Source of the DNA: Agarophyton chilense
Taxonomy: Eukaryota > Rhodophyta > Florideophyceae > Gracilariales > Gracilariaceae
Length of the DNA: 64,000 bases
Reading direction: 5' to 3'
Assembly (NCBI GenBank): GCA_030374765.1
Contig: JARGXX010000138.1
Coordinates: 868,001 to 932,000 of the forward strand
Shown: piece by piece, positions 9,101-21,061 of the stretch
Numbering within the stretch: the stretch's first letter is position 1
Layout of the letters: each line of letters starts with the position of its first letter
Translations under genes and position numbers: made by a program
Notes under the pieces: generated by a model
What the model saw: the letters and a program-made list of their open reading frames with translations, nothing else
What the model was told of the DNA's origin: nothing
Database searches by the model: none

Positions 9101-9905
9101 TTGGCAAAATTCTTCCAAGTGATTTGCAGGCCGGTGTTGCACTCGGCATCCGATAACTGGCTCCTCCCATTCGAAGCGTCATCCTCACGACAGATTCACT
9201 TGTCCACACTCCTGCAATTGGATCATGATCGGTTTTTTCGAGCTTTCGCGCATCTCCTGCCTATAAACTTGCTGAATTTGAGCTTCAACCCTTGTCGTGT
9301 CGTTAAATTTGACTCCATAGATCCCCAAAAGCAGCCTGCGCAGCTCTGTCTCACCACATTCCCGTTACATTCATCCTCGGGCCGACCAACAAAAAAGAAG
9401 TTGAGCAGCTGTTTAATTCAGTGTTCAGAAATGGCTTTCTCCACAGCCATGAGATGCGAGTCGTGATGCATATGAACTTCAAGCCAGTCTTTGAAAATTC
9501 TGTAAACTATCTTCAAATTCCTTTCGGAGCAGTTCCGGGAATGTGCAAAATTCGGAATGGTGTGAACGCACAGTTCAAGGGCTCGATGGGCGTTCAAGTT
9601 GTGCAAAACCTTCGCGCTCTCTCCAAGTTTGCTGTTAGGATTGGATGCCGTTTACAAGTACTGTTTCATCTCTACTTTTTCCTCCCTTTGATACTTTTTC
9701 TTGCACTCTCGCTGTCCGTGTAATTCATTCTGGTCACACCAGCCGTCTCTATTGCTGGCCATTGGAAGAGTCAGGCGATCAAATCTTGCAGAAGACGAGG
9801 TAGTGCGAAAGAAGATTCTCCGATCTACTCTCACATCTTCTCAAAAAAAGGAGCCGCGCACATCAAAACAGAGAAAAACCCTAACATCATCACTCCCAAG
9901 AGTCT

Positions 9906-10187
9906 TTAGTAATTGCGCGATTTGTCCCATCGCAGAATATTACCCTGGACGGGAAGACGATTTCCTGTAGTAGCTCTAAGAATCCACACTAACACTGCGG
10001 CTCGATCACTGTCTGATTTCAACTCCTCGAAATACACCTTAAAGACGTTCTTTATGAGACCTGTGAGGAGGTGGCCAGGAACTGCGGCCGCACTCAGATT
10101 CGAATCGAACACTGAGGCCAGCACAGTATTGTTTTGTTCGCTATGAAACGGGATCCGTGCCGCCTGAAGCTTTTCAGAAAACTTCAC
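9906..10187 (-). pseudogene. C-terminal-like fragment of the tnp2-like relic
   Basis: An open stretch of 93 codons with the amphipathic motif VPGHLLTGLIKNVFKVYFEE and GNRLPVQGNILRWDKSRNY at the end. A further fragment downstream (about 9420-9190) reads ELRRLLLGIYGVKFNDTTR in one frame and FFFVGRPEDECNGNVVRQ just before it in another, so a frameshift sits between them. Confidence 0.35.
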
Positions 10188-13100
10188 AGACTGTAGGTTG
10201 CTCGCGCTCTTGCGTGTGGCGCATCGAATTTAAAGTCTCTTCATAAGTGCACTGTCTGGTTGAGAATTTCGTAGAATGAGCATCTTCTCTTCGATGCAAA
10301 CATGTCCCGGTCTCGTCGAGTGAATTTCGGTGAAATGCATTATCTGCAGTTCGGTGTCACTTTTCTTCTTCTCACCGCGTACAAAGTGCAAAACGCGTCC
10401 GCCGTGTGCCCCATCATATCAGCAGTTTCAATAACAGCGGGGTAGTCCCCGAAGAACGCCATGGGATCTATGAAAATTCTAACGCGACATCCGTACGGGT
10501 CCACTGTGTGATCCATTCACAGCGACGTTTCCCAAATCATCCAATTCGAGATCCAAAGCGTCATCTAGATTTTTCCCGTGAGGTTTTAACCAAAGATCGC
10601 GCGAGGACGCAACAAATCTTCTCGCCACCAACAACAAACCGAGCGGCATAATGTAGAACACCCCACGCAACGTGAGTCGGACAGAGATTTTTGTTGCTTG
10701 GAGCATTCGACATACAAAGCTATCCGGTACACCAAATATCCCTCCCCGTTCTTCTAATATCCTAAGTTTGTCTACCTTCTGAGCATGGGGCATCCGGGAA
10801 AAGATTCCGTCCCCAACTTCCACCCCGGAAACTGTACCACGTCTGCAGCCGAAATCGGAGCGAATTCTACTCTCCCTCCAGGGGCGCCACACCGAAACTG
10901 GAATCAAATGAGCCATTCGGGTGAATGCCCTTGGCCGAAGCAAACTAGAGATGTGGCGAGAATACAGACAGTCCCAGAAGTATCACTACTGCCCTCCGGC
11001 CGGAGAATCACACTCACATCACCGGGCTGTACCTACATGCTCTCCAGATCTCCTGATGTATAAATGCTGAACTGTACGCATCCCGTGACCTTTTTAATGG
11101 GCGAAGAAGATGATTTTCTATACATTCCCTCCTCCTCGCATTGCCCTTCTTAGCGTGGCGGCTACGGACGAATGAGCTTCTATTTGTAGAGATTTGTACA
11201 CAGTTTTCCCCTCCGGAGACCACTCACCCAAACCGACCGGTGTTTAAACCTGGGTGCCAGAAGACGATGCGATACACCAAATGCTTCCGACAGTACCACA
11301 AACGAGGATTTTACCAAATCCGGTCGGGTTTTCTGGGCCTTCTTGAATTATACATCCCGTTCCCGATACACCCCCGCCAACAGAATCGAGATTTTTGGGC
11401 CACGATCTGCAAGAGACATTCAAGCGGTCTTCCAAGGAAGCTGCACAAACTGCATCGTTGTAAGTAACCCACAGCGCAAGATCTATTCCAATGGCCGCCA
11501 CATGGTGCTGAACGAAACGGTGACTCTCAATACTGATGAAGGCTGCTCTTCTCCTTCTCGGCTTCTCGAAGACCTCTGCATATAACTGGTACGTGACAAT
11601 GTCCAGCTTCCCGAAAATCGATAAAAAGTTGAGCCTGACGCAGTTCCCCGGGTCGGTGCTCATGTAGTTTGCCGGGTCGATGTCTCTTCTAACCCGTGCA
11701 GTACAAGGTCCGCGTAGTACGCTGCGAACGAACAAACTGCTGCTCTGCGCAACGCTTGTCTCCATCAGGTGCGCGGCAAAAGTTATTCGGATTGTCTTGT
11801 ACATTCATAACCGAAAGGATTTGTTTGCCGCCTTGAGAGGGCCCACTAATATCGCATACTGTGCCGCAGTGAACCTGGTGCTTCCAGAAACAGTCAGATA
11901 CCGTAAGTCTCGCTGCCAAGACAACACAGCTTGCATTATCTTGTACAAAACTGCCAACGTCGTTCTTTCCTCACTTACCTGTTCGCTTCACAATTCTCCC
12001 TGATAGTTTTCATCATTGCCGGCTTTGACCGGCAGCACTTCCATGTCCTTAAACAACAAAGAACCATTTTTCTCTCCTGGCGGTTCCAGTAATTCTCCGT
12101 ATGCAGTACATTTTTCTCTACTTGAATCATCTTTTGCATGTATTGGTTCGTCGAGAACGAAGGGAAGTGCCTGAACAGAGGCCGATTCCTTTGAGTGTCG
12201 CATTCGTTTTCTATCTTCTTTTTCAAAGGCAGTTTCTTCAATCAAGCGCTTTCTTCTTGCGCCTAGCTCAAGTTGCGACTTTTTCTGCGACCACGGAATG
12301 ATTTGCAAAAGTTCATGACTTCCATCGTAGTTGCTGAATCATTTTTCACGGAACAGAGTGCGCCTTCTCTTTTCTAACCTATTCGGCGCGTAGTCTAACT
12401 TCTCTTGTCCAGTCTCATCGTCGCGTTTTCTGCGATTTTATATCACGCTTTAAAAAACCAACGATAAAGATGATGACTGCGCATGTTGCAAGTATTTGAT
12501 GAATCTGTGACAGCTTTTTCGGGCGTGAGGGATCGGCAAAATCCTGGTTATATCGAAGTTGACTGCCCGCGTTTTAGAGTACAATTTGATATGAGTGCCC
12601 ACGCATAAGGGTACAAGTTGAGATGCGTGGCCGTTCTACATGACCGTGGTCGCAGGCTTCCAGCCGTGGGTGACCGCCAAGTTTGAAATATTGGCGCTTG
12701 AACAGGGCTATATGTGTATAGCTCTATGCCACGCATACATTCTGGTACACCCCACTCGCCGTTGTCCACGTGTATGAAATGATGAACAACGATGCAAGGG
12801 TCGTGAAACAGAGGGGTGATTGTGAAGCATACGGCGACCTATGAGAAAGCGAAGCTTTCACCAAACGTTTGCTGTTACCATGAAGACGGTGTGGAACGGT
12901 GGCATGTTACTACCGGATGATTTGGGGACGAGAAAATCCACCAGCTCACCACCAGTTTACGATTCATTCGCCTTCTTTTTGTAGAGAGAGCGTTTGGCTC
13001 CTTCACTCTTCTCTTCGTCAAGAACAAGTTGTCTTTCTTGCCAATAACTGTGGCGTCCTTATCATTGGTTGCGTTTTCTAATTTTCGCAGTAGTCTCCCA

Positions 13101-13514
13101 GTGATGGGGTGGATAGCAAGCGATTCCTTTTCTTGGCCATAGTTCCATTAACAAGCTGTGATTTCTGGATGTTCAATTTGTTTGGCGTATATGCCTGTAT
13201 TGGACTTACGCCGAAGTGTTCTAGCAACTGCTTCAGTGGTAACATTTCTCCGTACTGCGGATTTTCTATCATTGGAACCGACTTGAATCTTTCGCCCTGC
13301 CCTTCCAACCGGTTGATTTTTAAAGGTGCCGTCCCTCTTTCTTTTCCCTCTCCCCAACACTATTGCAATCAATAATATAGACGTTTGGACCACCCACTGC
13401 TTCGGAAATTTTTGGTGGAAGCCGGTAATCACGAGGCAATACATATTCCTTCACCTTCCTGGCTGCCACTGAACTCACATTCATCGGCGTGGACTGCGAG
13501 CTCTGCTGAAACCA

Positions 13515-14108
13515 CTAGAGCAGGTTTTCCGGTCCTTCTCTCTCCTTTTTCAATTCAACCAAAATATCTCCCGAAGCGGGGGCGTTCATTTTCAAATGGT
13601 GTTCTGCGTCTTGATCCTGGGACGCCTTGGTTGGCGGAACATGCTGCATTACTTCCGTGACACCCGTTCTGCTGGCAGCTGGGATGCCGGCTGATGACCG
13701 AACTCCGGGAGTCGAATTCAGTCTCGCGCGATTGGCGACCAATGGATTCGGGAGACCAATTGTTGCCGATTGCCTTGGCTTACGCTTCATAAATGCTCTT
13801 GGTCTCATCGGCACGGCGAGCGCTCCAATGCCCGGAGCTGTTCTGATAGAAGGCCGACGAAGGTTACTAATGTCCATGAAACTTCCCCGTAGTGCTTTCA
13901 CACAAGCCTCATTCTCTGCAATGGAGAGGCGACGACTTGTACGCAACCAATCCTGGTAAGTGGTCCTTGAGTGTAGAGGCGCGGTAAAGTGAGCACTCTT
14001 AGACAGTTTGTAGCTCGTGATGGGCGGCAAAGCACGGGGGGGCAACGAGGAGTTCTGAATCATGAGAGGTGGCGCTGGAAGCGATTTCTGTCCATTCGAC
14101 TTCTCCAT
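13515..14108 (-). pseudogene. Longest open fragment (197 codons) of the tnp2-like relic
   Basis: An open stretch of 197 codons with balanced composition, including TYQDWLRTSRRLSIAENEAC and a basic Pro-rich part. It has no recognised domain. It overlaps in another frame with the neighbouring fragment 13999-14403, so a frameshift or a splice site is likely between them. The order suggests it is an N-terminal part of the relic described for 9100-14720. Confidence 0.35.
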
Positions 14109-14723
14109 GACTGATCATTCTGTAACCCATGAACGAGCGGGGTTGGATTCCACATGCGCTTTCTGTGCAACAGGCGACTAGTTGATGTCTGTATCTGGCT
14201 TTTCGGACTTCTCGCCCACTTATATGCTCCTTTCCATCAGTTGGTTCGACCCCCGAAGCGGATATAGACGTCTCTAAGCGAAATGGTGGACCATTTCCAA
14301 CATTCCGATTGTTCATGAATACTAGACATGACATGGCTACGCTATCTGTTCTCGCTGAGGCGATGGGACGGAAAATTGGCCGAAGATTGTAGCTGTATTG
14401 CACGGACAGCGACGCAATGGCTTCCGGTGAAGCGTCAATTCGCCGCAGTTTTAAAGAAATGTGCGATGTAGATCGCCTAGGTGGTGTTCTGGGAACGCCA
14501 TCTGCTGCCTAAGGAGGGGTGGGGATGGTAGAAGCGAAAACAGCAGGGAAAATGTTAGGGGACTTTTACGTGGCGATGGGTCAGCTGAGGCGCTCCTGTG
14601 GTGCGGTGGTTGTTGCACATTGAACCGAAGCCATTTTCGTAGAGAGTATGCACGGTCGGAGACAAGACGCTTTTCGACAGTTGAGATGAGAGATTTGCGA
14701 GTTACCAGGTCATCGGTTTGCAT

Positions 14724-16020
14724 GGAGTGCTGGGACTCGTTCCAGATACGATGTTCTGCGTGCTACGAGGCCAAAAATACAACATCGATAAATTTTGTAA
14801 AGTTTGTCAATTTCCTTACACTTTTGTGCCTAGACGTTGTCAACACCCTGTTCTTCTCTGGCGTTAACCTCAAATATAACGAAAGATGGTCCACAACCTG
14901 AAAAAAATATCATCTTTACTCCATTTTTTCATAATTTATAAAATATGTCAGCATCTACGGATCCCCAACGTGTAGTGAAAAACAGAGTAAACACCCGCGC
15001 GCGTCTCGTCACAACAAAGAGCGACTGTAAACGCTTCTTTGGCACACAATAAAAGACGAAACTGGACAGCAGAACTGTTACGAAATTGGACGTTTCTGTC
15101 AAAAAAAACGAAGACACACTTTTGTTACCATTAACTTCGAGCTTTCTGGTCTCGAAAAAATGTACTCTCAAATTTTGCAATTCTAAAGCCGGAGATCATT
15201 CCACGATTCAGGAAACTGCTCAAGAAGCCATCAATGTAGTGCAATACCCTGCGAGGGGAAAAGACACTCAAGGTGTTCGAAGCCTTGCTCCCTTCTTAGG
15301 GGGAACTCAGCGTAGAGCCTTCCGTATCTCCCAGCTGTGGGCGTAACTCCACGGAGCCTTCAGGATATACCACGGAAGTGGGGATAGGAACGAGTATGAA
15401 GTGTACGATAGCAGTGCAGACAAAAACCATTAGAACAGGGAAAAGAAAGGAACAAAGAAAAGGAAAACTCCAACAGAGTAGTAGAAATAACAAGAAACCA
15501 AGAAATAACCCAATGCTGGGGCGGAGAAGAAACCTGTAACACACAGTAAAATATAGGAATAAAAGAAACGGGAAAACACACAAAGTGTAGTAAGAATCAC
15601 TCTTAAAGAGATGCCGGTGAGATAACTGACTCGATGGCAATGCGGATATCCTCCGAAGGGAGTAGTAATCCTGCAAATGCAGTCACAATTAGAGTTGAAT
15701 ACACGGTACTCATTTACTTGGTGATGACGACGGCGAGATCACCGGAGCCCAAGTACTGTTCTACTGTGGCCATTGGACTAAATAATTAAATTAAACAAAC
15801 TAATTTAGTGCCTCTTATTATGTTACTACATTTCTAATCAATGCTCTTCTCATGTGGGAACCCATTATAGCGGGGATCCCTGCGTTCTGAATACACCTCG
15901 CTACCATAGCGCCAAAATCCTACAGCTTTTCTCTCATAAGTAGAGCATCCCCTACGGGAGTATCAATATTAACTTATGAGTATCCGACACCGGAATATCG
16001 CCAAGGGTGTTGCATTACAA
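14724..16020. other. Intergenic stretch, no gene seen
   Basis: Mixed composition with an A/G-rich tract at about 15415-15600 and an AT-rich tract at 15779-15815. Short ORFs on both strands show no recognisable motif. Confidence 0.4.
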
Positions 16021-16021
16021 T

Positions 16022-17097
16022 CAATTCAAACATGTAGATCAATGGTGCTGCCATTACTAACGAAGTTTCGAACAATGAAGAGCAGCAAACTGTCACGGAT
16101 GGTGATGAAAGTCACACAGTGAATCTGTTGAGCCCTCGTACTGTGACGAACAGTGGCACGCAAGAAAGCTTTGTCGAAGTTAATTGGACGAAATGGACAA
16201 CGGAAATTGTATCCTTGACTCCGAATGGTCCAGTGCAAATGCATCCGTGGAGAGTCACGGGAACTGTTTGAGATTTTAACTCCTCCATTCATACACCTTG
16301 TGGGCTCTCCCCATAGGAAATATTCATGTTAATGTTTCCTGTAGCTCTGTTGGAAAACCCTTGTGATCTACCAACTCTTTCCTGAAAGGAAAAGGCTTAA
16401 AGTAGACTGCAGGATGTGAATTTTTGAAGTTTCTCCGATTTGACAGTGTTAACACACGCTTTGAGTTGAAAATAGAAGACCTCTTTGGTCTAAAGACACG
16501 TTTTCTAAACATATTGAATCTTTGCAGCTCGGAAAGATCATATCACGCAATTGGTTTGAATACATACGGAAAAGTATTGTTTCCAGTGGCTCTGACGACG
16601 GTCAAAATTCAGAAGAATCCAGGTGGTCATGCGTTTCTGAGGTTGGTAAAGCTATAAATAACCATTCGGGAAGCTTTCATAACTTCGGCACACACTTTGT
16701 GCGTGGACGAAAGTATGTCACGTTGTTATGGACTTGGAGGGAACTGGATTGAAATTTGACTTCCCCACTACACTGCTCTTGATATGAATTCTGAAAATGG
16801 TTGTGAATTGAAGACATTGTGTTTAGGAAGGTGTGGAATTATTCTCAAAATAGAAAACACGATGGAAACTATGCAACTGGATTTACAGCCTCTTGAATGA
16901 AAACATGCGCATGGAACAGCTGTTTAAATGAAACTTGTTGAAAAATGGTTCGTAGCTGATCCAATTGTTTGTGCCGATTCAAATTTTGAATCTATTGAAA
17001 CAGCTAAAGATCTTTTAAAAAAAGAGGAATGCGATTTATTGGGTTTGGAAAAACAGCCACCAGAAGGTTTCCCAGGAAAAATTTTTCCGAACTTCTG
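16022..17097 (+). pseudogene. piggyBac-like (DDE_Tnp_1_7) transposase relic
   Basis: Plus-strand fragments in different frames. The best part, 16787-17097, reads NSENGCELKTLCLGRCGIIL, two stops, then WFVADPIVCADSNFESIETA KD-LLKKEE and PPEGFPGKIF. This matches the layout of piggyBac-derived transposases: an E-x-K then G-I-x-L strand, a V-x-AD-S-x-F block carrying an acidic residue, then LL-K and a GFP-K motif. Upstream fragments (16022-16288 open for about 85 codons; 16522-16752) probably belong to the N-terminal part. It ends 14 bp before the E1 LTR. Confidence 0.5.
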
Positions 17098-17111
17098 ATG
17101 ACACCACGAGG

Positions 17112-17745
17112 TGTCGTACAATCACCTCTGGGTTATGCTACTGTCTTGTCTGGGGAGCGTAGTGACGCTCAACCGTACGCAGCGTGTTGAAGCTCAACCT
17201 TAGAAGGTAGACGTAGTAAACCTCGATGGTAACAGGGCACCGTGAAAACCCGCAGCGACAAACGGCGGGGCGACTAGCCTATACCCTGTAGGTGAACAAT
17301 GGTAGGCGTCGAAGCGCGAGAAAGCCTGTGTGGTAGTTGAGAAACGATGAACCAAAAGGTATAGTCGTGACCCAAGTGGTTCCTGTCTTTATCACACTAG
17401 GATGGGGGAGGTGCAGTTCCCTATATGCAGTGGACTGCACTCTCCAGATCACATGGGAGGTGCCAGCAAGGCACGGTCTCTGACCTAGTGTCAGAGACCT
17501 GGCCAGCACTGGCTACAGTGTTAGGTTGCCACTCAACTACTGTACTGAAATAAATATAATTACAATTACAAGTACTAACAATTACTCAACCAGAAGGTAC
17601 ATGTCAACACTACACGTGGCTGACAACACCTAGATGGTAGCTCGCCTGGAGCTGCATGGCCGATGATCCCTCGCATCCATCACCTACAGGGTCAGTGTAG
17701 TATATTGACAACCTCAGAGGTCAGACCTTCTGCCACTATACGACA
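17112..17745 (-). repeat. E1 3' LTR
   Basis: 634 bp, begins TGTCGTACAA and ends TATACGACA, giving a perfect 7-bp inverted terminus (TGTCGTA/TACGACA) and the canonical TG...CA. It matches 27721-28354 throughout with scattered substitutions. The orientation follows the minus-strand element. Confidence 0.93.
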
Positions 17746-17765
17746 GACCCCCTTCCTACCCGTGA
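17746..17765 (-). promoter_or_regulatory. E1 polypurine tract
   Basis: On minus, the sequence just before the 3' LTR reads GGGTAGGAAGGGGGTC, a purine tract at the position expected for plus-strand DNA priming during reverse transcription. It supports the LTR boundary at 17745. Confidence 0.7.
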
Positions 17766-18906
17766 GGTACGCCCCGTGTCTCCTTCCATCAACCCATAGA
17801 GGTGTAGCGAGCGAAAACGGCGCGGGCATCGGAGTGGTGTCTGCGCGCGGCGCGCGATCCCTTGAGGTTCAGAACTCGGCGCCAGTATCGGTTGGGGAGG
17901 GCGCGCGGCGACGTCGGCGCACGAATTGAGCGACAACCATTCAAGTAGGGACTGTCATGAGGGCGACGCAGTGTAACTAGCGTGCTCGCGGACACCGTTT
18001 CGGTAGTGGCCCTGCTTGCTTGTGATTCTGCTCCCGCATAGCCCCCCCCCCCCCCCTGTCTAGTGTCTCACCTTTTCCCGGGTACTCAAACTTCAGTTCC
18101 CTCCTAGGTCGCGGCGCAGCGCCGTCCCGCCTGGTCTTTCCCACGGCTCGACAACCCTTCAGGTAGTCCTGCCCTTAATTGGCGGCGTCGCGACCGTAAC
18201 CGTGCTGTCCGGCTTTTCCCTGAAGGTTTCCTGGCTTCTCGACCTTTCAGGTTTCGTCTACCTTGTAAGGATTGACTCGTGGCGCCGGTGGGGCCTGAGC
18301 CTGCGTCGATACAACTATTGAGGTGTTGGTCTGGGTCCGTGGTGGAAGCTTCCGGGTGTGAGACCTTATTGGTGTTGAGCGGCCTCGTCAGAAATTACGC
18401 GACCTTTTTCCGGTTTGGCATTCCGGTTCACCTTCAAGGCAATGACAGGATCGTGCCGCCTCCGCGCACGCTTTCGAACCCATTCGGTACCACTTCGGTG
18501 CACCTCGCGTTGCATCGTGGATTCGTCACCGATACCTCGAAGGAGTGGGTCGTCCCCACAAGCAGCACCAGCGCTCGAGAGACGTGAGATGCCGGTTACC
18601 ATTGAGGTTGAAGAAGTCGGAGATTCCAAGGGGATTGATACCCCTGCAGTTATGCCTTTAAGGTCGGATTGGTCCCGTTCCACGATACCTCAAAGGTCTG
18701 TACCCGCTCGCGACCGCACGCCGGCCACTGTTGTACCCGAAAGGTCAGTGTCGGTACTACCGGAAAGGTTGGATCCTTTGGCCGTCTCCTCAGAACGGAC
18801 CGAGTAGGCTCCACTTCAGAAGGATGAATACCCGCTCGTGTTCACCGCGGCGGTGGAGGTCGAGTCATCACCTCGTTCGTCGGGTCGAGCTACGGCCTTC
18901 CCAACC
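17766..18906 (+). other. E1 region between 3' LTR and antisense ORF
   Basis: About 1.1 kb lies upstream of the antisense ORF start. It includes a C-run (18043-18056) and is rich in short words of the type NNAAGGT. A plus-strand open stretch (18415-18807) has no recognisable domain. It may serve as leader and promoter for the antisense ORF, but nothing in the sequence proves this. Confidence 0.35.
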
Positions 18907-20661
18907 ATGTCAGGTAGCGGCCCATCTCCTGGCCGTGGACGCGGTGGTATTACCTAGAGGGTGACTCGCTCGACTTCGCGAACGCCTACCAACATTGGGT
19001 TTCGTAGCATGCCTGTCCCTGCGACTCAGTTCTCCCCTGGGACTCTGGCTGACCCCTACCAACGCAGTGGTGGACTTCCTTCGACGACTCAAACCAATTG
19101 GGCTCACAATCTCGCGTTCGGTGCGGCGAACCGGAGGTCGAGTCAGTATGGACCTTTTGGTATTACCTTCGACCAGGTGACGAACAATGACCTGTTGAAG
19201 CACGATCGGCCTTTGGCGGTGGGGAATTCGTCACTGCCGGCAGCTCTTACCAGACCACAATTGGATATCTACTTTGGTTTGTCCCGTTGGGACTGCGAGC
19301 GCCTTCGCTCCGTTCAATTGCTTTTGAAGAAACGGTACCAAGAGTCTCAACCTCGTCAGGGTCGACTGGAATGTTACCAGAGTCGGCAGCGTCATACACC
19401 TTTGAGGTATTTCATCCCGGCGATGTATCCGAGCGACTTGCCGTATGTGCGCATCGAACCGGAGCTGGATAATTACCGTCGACTGGTGGTGCAAGTGTGC
19501 CAGTACCCGTCTATTCCGGAGACTTACCTTCCGGTTTCACCTGACTTGGTTTCCCTGAATCGGCCTTCCACCACTATCAATTGGGCTGACCGTAGTAGGT
19601 GGGGCGAGGATGCAGCGACGGAGATTCGCGTTCGCACTCGTAACTCTTACACTCGCGTTATGCATATGTTTCATAACGTCGAGTACTTCTCACAACCTAC
19701 GAAGGACAGAAGCGATTGGTACGTGATTTGACCAGAGTGGTGGGAGTCCGGTGAGGTTCCGTTATCACTGAGCGTGCCCACTCCGCCGGTCTTGGCGTAC
19801 TTCGGGAGTCACATTTCCCTAAATCTAGAGCGGTATTACCTCATTTGGTGGATTGCCCTCTTGGAGTGGACCGTATTGGTTGCCATCCTGGCTCTGGAGG
19901 CCGCCCGTTACGGTATCGATTGGGATTGTCGCAATCCCGACTCTGACATATACCGAGATGGTGTTCAACCTGTAGGTCGCATCTTCTTCATACCTCCGAG
20001 GGTTGCCCAGGATATTTCCCGATTTGTTTACGAGAACATCGTGGAGGGGACCGATTATACCGTGAAAGATTTGGACTCGTATCTCGAGCAGAGCAAGAAT
20101 TACCATTGGGATTCCCATCAAGGTTGGGAGGCTTTCGATCCCGCAACTTGAGAGATGGTGCCTCGCCACGTCCAATACTATCCCGGGGAGCCTCCTGTTT
20201 ATGGAGCTCCCGCGAGCCTCGAACCTTATCACGGTACTGTGGGGACACCAATTGGTCATTACGCTGGTCCCTTCCCGTCCGAGCCGTTACCTCAAGGTCG
20301 TAAGTCGCCTATCCCTACGGGTGTGACTCCTACTCAACCGAGCTCCTCGCGGGTTGCTGGTCCGGTTCGACCTCTGTTCGCGGGTATTGCTCGTCCTCCG
20401 CCTCAACCTGTGATGGATTCTCCGGCCGTGGTCGGTTTGCTGGCTCGAATTCGCCAGTCTTGCGTCACCAACTTTCAGAGGGCTGGGCCTACCTCCGTGG
20501 TTGCTGCATTAACGCTCCTTGAAGGTTTGCTGCCGCGCCATGCGCAATACATGAAGGCGCTGAACCAACTTGGGGAGTTCCGGAATCAGTTCCAGTTGGA
20601 CATGTACCAACTGGCCACCCGTCAGGTTGCCAATCTGGCAAGTGTCTCTGCTGCTGTTTGA
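18907..20661 (+). pseudogene. E1 antisense ORF (aORF), homologous in E1, E2 and E3
   Basis: A single frame from ATG 18907 to the TGA at 20661 (584 codons), interrupted only by TAG 18955, TGA 19729 and TGA 20149. It runs opposite to gag-pol and converges on the end of pol with a 400-bp gap. The N-terminus is Gly/Ser/Pro-rich. The middle has PEWWESGEV then TPPVLAYF and a hydrophobic, Trp-rich stretch (LIWWIALLEWTVLVAILALE). The C-terminus (FRNQFQLDMYQLATRQVANL) looks helical. E2 and E3 carry matching blocks at the same place. No known domain is recognised; an envelope-like or regulatory protein is possible but unproven. Confidence 0.7.
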
Positions 20662-21061
20662 TCCTTTGACAGATTTCCTTCTAGGTGCTATCTTGAACCA
20701 TGCGGTTTTGCAACCTGCTCCGGCGGGTCCGTTCGTTCATCCTTTTTTGGTTTCGACTCCTCTCCCCAGTGGCAGGGCTACCGCTCCTTCGTTACCTCTG
20801 AGGTCGATGGCTCCTAGCATTTCCGCGGGGTTTCCTCCGTGGGTAGTCAATAACCCGGGATTCCTGATTTCATTGCCCCTAAGCCGACAGGTCCTTCTTA
20901 AAGTAAATTGTTGTCTCTTCTTGTCTCCTCTACTGCTCCATTCGGTTGTTCTTTCGTGCCCTCCCTTGTAGGTAATCTGACACGCATATGCGTCCACCTT
21001 CTGTGGAAAACGACGTCTTTTCTCCCCCTTCCTTAGGCCTGAGTACCACGAAGGTCTAAGG

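Larger units (their letters stand above)
9100..14720 (-). pseudogene. Decayed DNA-transposon gene (tentatively tnp2-like transposase)
   Basis: Minus-strand coding fragments in several frames lie in order over 5.6 kb: 14723-14451, 14403-13999, 14108-13515, 13308-13078, 12308-11975, 11919-11244, 10943-10380, 10187-9906 and 9420-9190. They are separated by frameshifts, stops or possibly introns. Fragment 10943-10380 continues into a stretch reading GDYPAVIETADMMGHTADAF then C-T-L-Y-x-VRRR, and fragment 10187-9906 reads VPGHLLTGLIKNVFKVYFEE. These resemble the central part of tnp2-type transposases as I remember them (GD-x-PA, then GH-T-x4-C motif, then a GL-hydrophobic helix). The family call is inference; that it is broken coding DNA is much surer. 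Confidence 0.4.

Noticed and set aside
17746..20700. Words of the type NNAAGGT scattered in E1 as a regulatory code
   Set aside because: They recur in several frames and regions, but without counts against a background I cannot tell this from composition bias.
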